This document shows, piece by piece, positions 6,770-11,393 of a DNA stretch of 11,393 bases (positions within the stretch are counted from its first letter, which is position 1; each line of letters begins with the position of its first letter). The position numbers and the translations under genes are program-made. Under the pieces are notes generated by a model that saw nothing but the letters and a program-made list of their open reading frames with translations, was not told the origin of the DNA and searched no databases. The stretch lies in assembly GCA_044337015.1 (NCBI GenBank), contig JBIIOJ010000086.1:1-11393 (forward strand). The letters are read 5' to 3'. This DNA comes from UBA4655 sp044337015 (GTDB taxonomy: Bacteria; Planctomycetota; Planctomycetia; Pirellulales; UBA1268).

Positions 6770-8241
6770 GCTCGGTGACCGCGGTCGCCGCCGCGGATCT
6801 TGAGCCGCAAGGCCACCTCGACGCCCACTTGGGCCAGCGGCAGGACGGCGTCGGCCAGGCCCGCCCGGACGACCTCGCCCGGCATGCCCCAGACGACGCT
6901 CGAAAACTCGTCCTGCGCGATCAGGCCGCCGCCGGCCTCCACGACCGCCCGCGAGCCGGCGAGGCCGTCGCGGCCCATGCCGGTGAGCACGACGCCGAGC
7001 GCGCCGGCGGCCCAGAGGCGGGCCGCCGAGCGGAAGAGGACATCGGCGGACGGGCGGCAGGAATTCTCCGGCGGCGCGTCCGTGAGCCGGACCCGCGGCG
7101 ACGCGGCGGATCCCGCAAGCTCGACGTGCCGGCCGCCGGGGGCGAGCAAGACATCCCCCGGGCCGATCGGCATCCCGTCGGCAGCTTCACGAACGGGGAA
7201 GCCGCAGAGCTTCGTGAGCCGCTCGGCGAGTTGCGGCGTGAAGACGGCGGGCATGTGCTGCACGATGAGAATCGGCACGGGCGACGCTCGACCGCAACTC
7301 GGCAGCACCTCCGCAAGCGCCGTCGGGCCGCCGGTCGATACCGCGATCACGACTCCCTGCACTGGGCCGCGGCGGGTGGAAGGCTGCGGCCGAGCCGGCA
7401 GGACGGCCCCCACGTTGGGCCTGGCCGAAGCGGCTGCGAGCTTTCCTCGCGGCACGAGCGCCTTGATCCGCGTGATCACCTCCGCGCGGATTTTTGCCGC
7501 GACATCGTCGGGATCGAGACCCGCCGGCTTGGCGACGTAGTCGTTTGCGCCGGCGAGCAGAGCCTCGATCGTGGCTTTCGCACCCCGCTCGGTGAGGCTC
7601 GAGAACATCACGACGGGCAGCTTCGGATGCCGCCGGCGGATCTCCCGCAGGGCCGTGATCCCATCCATGACGGGCATCTCGACGTCGAGCAGGACGATAT
7701 CGGGAAGATCGGAGGCGATCGAATCGAGGCAGGCCTGGCCGTTGACGGCCGTGCCGGCGATCCGCAGGTCGTTGTCGGTCGCCAGCGTGGCGGAGAGGAG
7801 CGTGCGGATCGTGTGCGAGTCGTCACAAATGAGCACGCGGATCGGCCGCCGGCTTTCCCCCACGATCGCATCTTCGGCGCAGAGGCCGAGGTCCACGAGC
7901 TTCCTCAAGAGCGATCCCGGCGTGAATGGCTTGGCGAGATAGTCGTTCACCCCCGCCGCCATCGCTTCGGCGATCCGACCCCGGTCGTGTTCGGTGGAGA
8001 TCATGAGCAGCGGCAGGTCGCGGTGGGCCGGGTCGCGTCGCAGCCGCCGCACGAGTTCCAACCCGTCCATCACCGGCATGTGCCAGTTGACCGTCACGAG
8101 ATCGGGCCGGCCCGAGGAAGCCAAAGCCTCCAGGGCCTCCGCGCCGTTGGACGCCTCCGCACATTCGAAGTCCAGCTCGCGAAGCGTCCGCGAGACGATG
8201 CTCCGGATCGGCTTCGAGTCGTCAACGACGAGCGCCCGCAC
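6766..8241 (-). CDS. cheB: CheB-type methylesterase with two N-terminal receiver domains
   Basis: 491 residues against about 350 for E. coli CheB; the excess is an extra receiver. Receiver 1 (about 1-120) keeps D7-D8, S82 and K104 but has N52 at the phospho-acceptor position (DLVTVNWHMPVMDG; codon AAC, plus-strand GTT at 8086-8088). Receiver 2 (about 133-255) is intact, with D140-D141, phospho-acceptor D186 (LLDVEMPVMDG), S214/S215 and K238. A Pro/Ala/Arg linker (about 264-293) precedes the methylesterase domain, with catalytic S302 (AVSTGGP), H329 (VQHMP) and D425 (TGMGRDG). CheB demethylates or deamidates chemoreceptors when phosphorylated by CheA; receiver 2 occupies the usual CheB position next to the esterase domain. 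The start is GTG 8241 with a strong AGGGAGG 8 nt upstream. It lies 40 bp after the chemoreceptor gene and overlaps cheR by 4 bp. Confidence 0.94.
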   Translation of the reverse strand: MRALVVDDSKPIRSIVSRTLRELDFECAEASNGAEALEALASSGRPDLVTVNWHMPVMDGLELVRRLRRDPAHRDLPLLMISTEHDRGRIAEAMAAGVNDYLAKPFTPGSLLRKLVDLGLCAEDAIVGESRRPIRVLICDDSHTIRTLLSATLATDNDLRIAGTAVNGQACLDSIASDLPDIVLLDVEMPVMDGITALREIRRRHPKLPVVMFSSLTERGAKATIEALLAGANDYVAKPAGLDPDDVAAKIRAEVITRIKALVPRGKLAAASARPNVGAVLPARPQPSTRRGPVQGVVIAVSTGGPTALAEVLPSCGRASPVPILIVQHMPAVFTPQLAERLTKLCGFPVREAADGMPIGPGDVLLAPGGRHVELAGSAASPRVRLTDAPPENSCRPSADVLFRSAARLWAAGALGVVLTGMGRDGLAGSRAVVEAGGGLIAQDEFSSVVWGMPGEVVRAGLADAVLPLAQVGVEVALRLKIRGGDRGHRA

Positions 8242-8249
8242 GGTGAGAA

Positions 8250-8256
8250 CCTCCCT
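8250..8256 (-). promoter_or_regulatory. Strong ribosome binding site for the GTG start of cheB
   Basis: On the minus strand AGGGAGG lies 8 nt upstream of GTG 8241. It is the best Shine-Dalgarno in the window and fixes this non-ATG start. Just upstream on the same strand, in the 40-bp gap, GCGGC (8271-8275 read in reverse) can pair with GCCGC (8260-8264 read in reverse) around a 6-nt loop. That small GC hairpin could be chance in such GC-rich DNA. Confidence 0.65.
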
Positions 8257-8281
8257 GTCGCGGCCGGCCTGCCGCCCGCCG

Positions 8282-10444
8282 CTACCGTTTCTTGTACTCG
8301 TCGACGAGCCGCTGCAGCGCCTGCGCCATCCTAGCGAGTTCCTGCGAGGAAACCTGCGTGTTCGAGGCCCCCTCGGCCGTGCTCTGTGCCGCCTGGGCCA
8401 CCTGCACGATGTTTTCCGCGATCTCGCCCGAGCCCGTCGTCGCCTCGCCGATGTTGCGGCTGATCTCGCTCGTGGTCACCGACTGCTCCTCGACGGCCGC
8501 CGCGATCTTCGTCTGGAGGGCGTCGATCTTTTCGATCACCGTCCCGATCTCGGCGATCGCCGCCACCGCCCGAACCGTGTCCCCCTGCATGCCATCGATC
8601 CGTCCGCCGATCTCCTCGGTGGCCTTGGCGGTCTCGCGGGCCAACTCCTTGACTTCGTTGGCGACGACGGCGAAACCCTTGCCGGCCTCGCCCGCCCTCG
8701 CGGCCTCGATCGTGGCGTTGAGCGCAAGCAGGTTCGTCTGCTCGGCGATCGTGTTGATCACCTTGACGACGGCCCCGATCTCCTGGCTCGACCGGCCCAG
8801 CGCGTCCATCGTGGCGGACGTCGCCGCGGCCATCTCGACGGCCCGGCGGGCGGTGGCGGCGGCATCCTGGGCATTCCTCGCGATGTCGTGGATGCTGGCC
8901 ACGAGATTGTCGATCGAGCTCGACACCGTCCGCGCGTTGCCGCTGACCTGCTCGGCCGCGGCGGAGACGAGGTTGGCCTGCGCGGTCGTCTGCTCGGCCG
9001 CCGCGCTCATCTGCTGGCTGACGCTCGTGAGCTCCTCGGAGGCGCTGGCCAGCGCGTGGGTGTTGTCGACGATGCCGCCGACGAGCGCCGCCTGCCGGCG
9101 GGCCTCACGGGTGAGCCGCCGGGCGATCATCGCGGAGACGCCGAGCACGCCGAGCGTCGTGAGGGCGAAGACCATCAGACCGAACCGCCAGAGCCGGTTG
9201 ATCGGCTCGAGCACCTCGGCTGAGTCGATCTCCGAGACGAGCGCCCAGCGGACGTCCCCCCGGCCGCCGGCGGGATCGCGATGGACGGTGACGGGGCGGC
9301 AGGCGGAAAGGACGGGCTGACCGCGGTAGTCGAGCCCGGCGGCCACGCCAGACCGGCCCTCCTCGAGCGCCGCCTTCACGGCCGGCGTGTCGACCTTGAA
9401 CTTCGGGTCGATGACCGTCGTGGCGACGCCGAGCTCTCTCGCGAACCGGGAGTTGCTGCGGAAGAGCCGGTCGGGCCCGACGGCGTAGGTCTCGCCGCTC
9501 TCGCCCATGCCGGTCGTCTCGCCGATGATCGCGTCGGCCCGTTCAAGCGGAATCTGGAAGGCCACCACGCCCACGACCTGTCGGCCCTCGTGGATCGGGG
9601 CGGCGATGAAGCCCGCCGGATCGTTGTAGGACGGAAGGTAGCGGGCGTAGCTGCCGAAGGCGACGGCGTCGCGGCGGCCGGCGGAGGCCGCCTCCTGGAA
9701 GGCCCTCGCGAGGCTCGTGCCCGCCAGCGGTCCGGCCCGCAGGGGGGTCGCGAAGTCGATCTCCTTGGAGACGTTGTAGACCACCGTGCTCGTCGCCGCA
9801 TCGATCAGGAAGACGTCGGACAGGCCGTACTTGTCCCGCAGGCTGCGGAAGAGCGGATGAAACTCACCGTGCGCCTTCGTGTACGCCGAGCCGTCGGCGG
9901 CCGCATCGAGCAGGTGCTTCGACCCGATCGGGTTCTCGTTCCGCCGGATGTAGAGGCATTGGAGGTAGGCGGAGGTGTCGTCCAGGGAGTCGACGAGCGG
10001 CTTGGCCGCGAGCGATTCCCCGGTCCGCCTGAGGAACTCCGCGGCGAAATCTCCGGCGTAGAAAGACTCGATCTCGCGGCGGACGCGGGCGAGTTCCTTC
10101 TCGTCCAGTTTATTGTCGGCGACGACTCGATCGAAGCTGTCCCGGAACCGTTGCAGCGCGTCGAGCGTCATCTGGTCCTCGGCGAGCACCTGCAGTTCGT
10201 GGCGGAGGTTCTCGAAGTACCGCTCGACCGCCTTGCCAGTGATGGTGTTGACCGTGTCCAGCTTGCTGAAGGCCTGCTCCCGCAGGGCCTGCGAGGCCGT
10301 GCGGTAGGTGGTCATGCCCATGAACGCCATCGGGATGAGCGACACCGCCAACAGCGACAGGAGCAGCCGATTGCCGAGAAAGGCAAGCCAGCCGGCCTGC
10401 GGTGGATTCGCCGCGTTCATGCCCGTGTCAAACTGGTCCGCCAT
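8282..10444 (-). CDS. Membrane chemoreceptor (methyl-accepting chemotaxis protein) with Cache-like sensor
   Basis: 720 residues. After a short cytoplasmic start comes TM1 (about 27-46), then a large extracytoplasmic sensor (about 47-418), TM2 (about 421-441) and a cytoplasmic signalling coiled coil (about 450-720). The sensor shows motifs of a Cache-type family shared by some receptors and cyclases: YGLSDVFLID (from 206), VVYNVSKEIDFATPL, RYLPSYNDPAGFIAAPI and GMGESGETYAVG; its ligand is unknown. The kinase-control tip is canonical: AEQTNLLALNATIEAARAGE (567-586), then KGFAVVANEVKELA. Between TM2 and the signalling helices there are only about 20 residues, RRLTREARRQ and onward, with no HAMP Pro or DEIG motif. 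The C-terminus ends EYKKR, without a NWETF pentapeptide. ATG 10444 has CGGAG 6 nt upstream and overlaps the cheW stop by 17 bp. It probably reports to the CheW and CheA encoded just upstream. Confidence 0.95.
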   Translation of the reverse strand: MADQFDTGMNAANPPQAGWLAFLGNRLLLSLLAVSLIPMAFMGMTTYRTASQALREQAFSKLDTVNTITGKAVERYFENLRHELQVLAEDQMTLDALQRFRDSFDRVVADNKLDEKELARVRREIESFYAGDFAAEFLRRTGESLAAKPLVDSLDDTSAYLQCLYIRRNENPIGSKHLLDAAADGSAYTKAHGEFHPLFRSLRDKYGLSDVFLIDAATSTVVYNVSKEIDFATPLRAGPLAGTSLARAFQEAASAGRRDAVAFGSYARYLPSYNDPAGFIAAPIHEGRQVVGVVAFQIPLERADAIIGETTGMGESGETYAVGPDRLFRSNSRFARELGVATTVIDPKFKVDTPAVKAALEEGRSGVAAGLDYRGQPVLSACRPVTVHRDPAGGRGDVRWALVSEIDSAEVLEPINRLWRFGLMVFALTTLGVLGVSAMIARRLTREARRQAALVGGIVDNTHALASASEELTSVSQQMSAAAEQTTAQANLVSAAAEQVSGNARTVSSSIDNLVASIHDIARNAQDAAATARRAVEMAAATSATMDALGRSSQEIGAVVKVINTIAEQTNLLALNATIEAARAGEAGKGFAVVANEVKELARETAKATEEIGGRIDGMQGDTVRAVAAIAEIGTVIEKIDALQTKIAAAVEEQSVTTSEISRNIGEATTGSGEIAENIVQVAQAAQSTAEGASNTQVSSQELARMAQALQRLVDEYKKR

Positions 10445-10922
10445 GGAATGCTCCGTGCCGTGCTGGGTTCTGGGTGCGTGGCCGCACCAGGGACTGAATC
10501 ATGCGCTCGGGATCGAGGAGATGCACGAGACGCTCTGGGGCGGCAAAAACCCCGACGACGGCCTCGTGGGAGACGGCCGCATCGGTGGGATGCTCGATGC
10601 GATCGTTGGGGATGTCGATCACTTCGAGCATCTCGTCGACGAGCAGTCCGTAGTGATCTCCCTGGGCCTCGACGATCAGGTGCGTTCTCGCGCTGCCGGC
10701 GGCTGCGCGAACGATGCCGAGCCGATCGGCGAGGTCGATCACCGGCACGATCCGGCCCCGAAGCTGGACGAGCCCGAGCACGCCCGCCGGGGCGAGCGGC
10801 ACGCGGGTGACGTGGCCCTGCAGGATCACCTCGGTCACACGGTCGGCGGCGATCGCGAAGCAGTCGCCGCCCACGCGAAACGTGCAGGCTCGGATCACGG
10901 CGATCTGGACGAGGTTCGTCAT
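10428..10922 (-). CDS. cheW: CheW-like coupling protein
   Basis: 164 residues, one CheW domain. The protein bridges chemoreceptor tips and the CheA regulatory domain in signalling arrays. The typical CheW pattern is visible: CTFRVGGDCFAIAADRVTEV near the N-terminus, then the hallmark GLVQLRGRIVPVIDLADRLG, followed by THLIVEAQGDHYGLLVDEML and EVIDIP. A C-terminal tail of about 15 residues (RPRTQNPARHGAFHGGPV) extends past the fold and includes the region overlapping the chemoreceptor start. ATG 10922 is chosen because the fold begins directly after it. The in-frame extension upstream (66 codons) is Ser/Pro/Arg-rich and lies inside the cheA frame. There is no obvious Shine-Dalgarno; the cheA stop is 19 bp upstream, so re-initiation is plausible. 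A separate, more remote cheW-like role cannot be excluded. Confidence 0.9.
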   Translation of the reverse strand: MTNLVQIAVIRACTFRVGGDCFAIAADRVTEVILQGHVTRVPLAPAGVLGLVQLRGRIVPVIDLADRLGIVRAAAGSARTHLIVEAQGDHYGLLVDEMLEVIDIPNDRIEHPTDAAVSHEAVVGVFAAPERLVHLLDPERMIQSLVRPRTQNPARHGAFHGGPV

Positions 10923-10941
10923 CGGTGTGCGTGGCAGCTGT

Positions 10942-11393
10942 TCAGGCGGAATGGCCGATGGTCGCGGTGAAGGCGAGATCGAGCACCTCGGTGGCCAGCC
11001 CGCCGAGGGCGAGCGAGCCCGAGATGCCCGGGGCGGCGAGTTCGGGCTGGAGATCGCTCTCGGCGGTGACGACGTCGAGAATGCCGTCGACCGCGAGGGC
11101 CAGTCCGCCATCGTTGCCATCGATCACGACCAACTGCACCCGTTCCGCTTGGCCGGAACGTCCGCCGCCGAGCAAGGCGTCGGCGTCGACGACGGGCGTG
11201 AAGGCATCACCGCGACGAACGACCAGCCGGGAGCCGAGAGGTTCGAGGTCGCGGGCGGCGTATTGCTCGAGCCGCACCACGTGGGCGAGAGGAACCGCGA
11301 TCCGCCGCCCCCCGTGCGTCGTGCAGACAAGGTAGCGGTCGCTTCGGTCGGGCGCGTCGCGAGGCTCTTCCGCCTCTCCCGCGGGTTCCCGCT
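10942..11393 (-). CDS. cheA: CheA chemotaxis histidine kinase, C-terminal fragment (cut by window edge)
   Basis: Only the last 149 residues lie in the window; the frame runs open to the right edge, so the internal GTG at 11280 is not the start. An acidic, Pro-rich linker (REPAGEAEEPRDAPDRSD) precedes a CheW-like regulatory (P5) domain: RYLVCTTHGGRRIAVPLAHV, VVRLEQY, then RLVVRRGDAFTPVVDADALLG, LVVIDGNDGGLALAVDGILD and the closing ATEVLDLAF. The VPL..V.RLE pattern and the ending on a V(T/A)(E/D)(L/V)LD motif are typical of the terminal P5 domain of CheA, often the second of two. Histidine phosphotransfer and ATPase domains would lie beyond the window. A stand-alone CheW or a CheV-like protein is the alternative. 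It is the first visible gene of the cheA-cheW-mcp-cheB-cheR run. Confidence 0.75.
   Translation of the reverse strand, partial: REPAGEAEEPRDAPDRSDRYLVCTTHGGRRIAVPLAHVVRLEQYAARDLEPLGSRLVVRRGDAFTPVVDADALLGGGRSGQAERVQLVVIDGNDGGLALAVDGILDVVTAESDLQPELAAPGISGSLALGGLATEVLDLAFTATIGHSA

Noticed and set aside
6775..8334. Open frame of 519 codons on the plus strand across cheB
   Set aside because: Antisense shadow of cheB; the catalytic and receiver motifs are clear on the minus strand and this frame shows none.
9281..10810. Open frame of 509 codons on the plus strand across the chemoreceptor and cheW
   Set aside because: Antisense shadow with low-complexity Arg/Gly/Glu composition; it spans two well-supported genes and their overlap.
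10923..11120. 66-codon N-terminal extension of CheW
   Set aside because: Ser/Pro/Arg-rich sequence in an alternative frame of the cheA coding region; the CheW fold begins at ATG 10922.

Overview
The window is GC-rich, densely packed bacterial chromosome holding two convergent gene groups that meet tail to tail near 5909-5940. The high GC, weak Shine-Dalgarno use at several starts, and the mix of an MMPL exporter, a STAS/RsbU-type phosphatase pair and an expanded CheB suggest a Planctomycetota-like or similarly complex environmental bacterium. No rRNA or other phylogenetic marker is present, so this placement is inference only. I see no tRNA, rRNA, insertion sequence, CRISPR or phage gene.

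Plus strand. Positions 1-318 are a non-coding, hairpin-rich stretch: a long imperfect stem-loop, a small hairpin and a pair of about 38-bp direct repeats. They are followed by an RND/MMPL-family membrane exporter (319-2859) whose stop overlaps the start of an RlmI-family SAM-dependent RNA methyltransferase (2852-4093). After an 88-bp gap comes a signalling pair: a single-domain STAS anti-sigma-factor antagonist (4182-4538), then a receiver-coiled coil-PP2C (SpoIIE/RsbU) phosphatase (4549-5940). In known partner-switching systems such a phosphatase dephosphorylates the STAS protein, which then sequesters an anti-sigma kinase. No such kinase or sigma factor is encoded here.

Minus strand, in order of transcription from the right edge: the C-terminus of a CheA kinase (cut by the window, 10942-11393), CheW (10428-10922), a membrane chemoreceptor with a Cache-like sensor (8282-10444), a CheB methylesterase with two receiver domains (6766-8241) and CheR (5909-6769). 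Gaps are 19 bp and 40 bp, and two junctions overlap (17 bp for cheW/mcp, 4 bp ATGA for cheB/cheR), so this looks like one operon. It supplies receptor, coupling, kinase and both adaptation enzymes, but no separate CheY and no flagellar gene is in view.

The most interesting points are: (1) the first CheB receiver has Asn (N52) in place of the phosphorylatable Asp; (2) a complete-looking chemosensory adaptation set faces a receiver-phosphatase/STAS switch, suggesting (not proving) that the CheA pathway may feed the partner switch rather than a motor; (3) the chemoreceptor appears to lack a HAMP domain; and (4) the STAS phospho-site is altered around a retained Ser.
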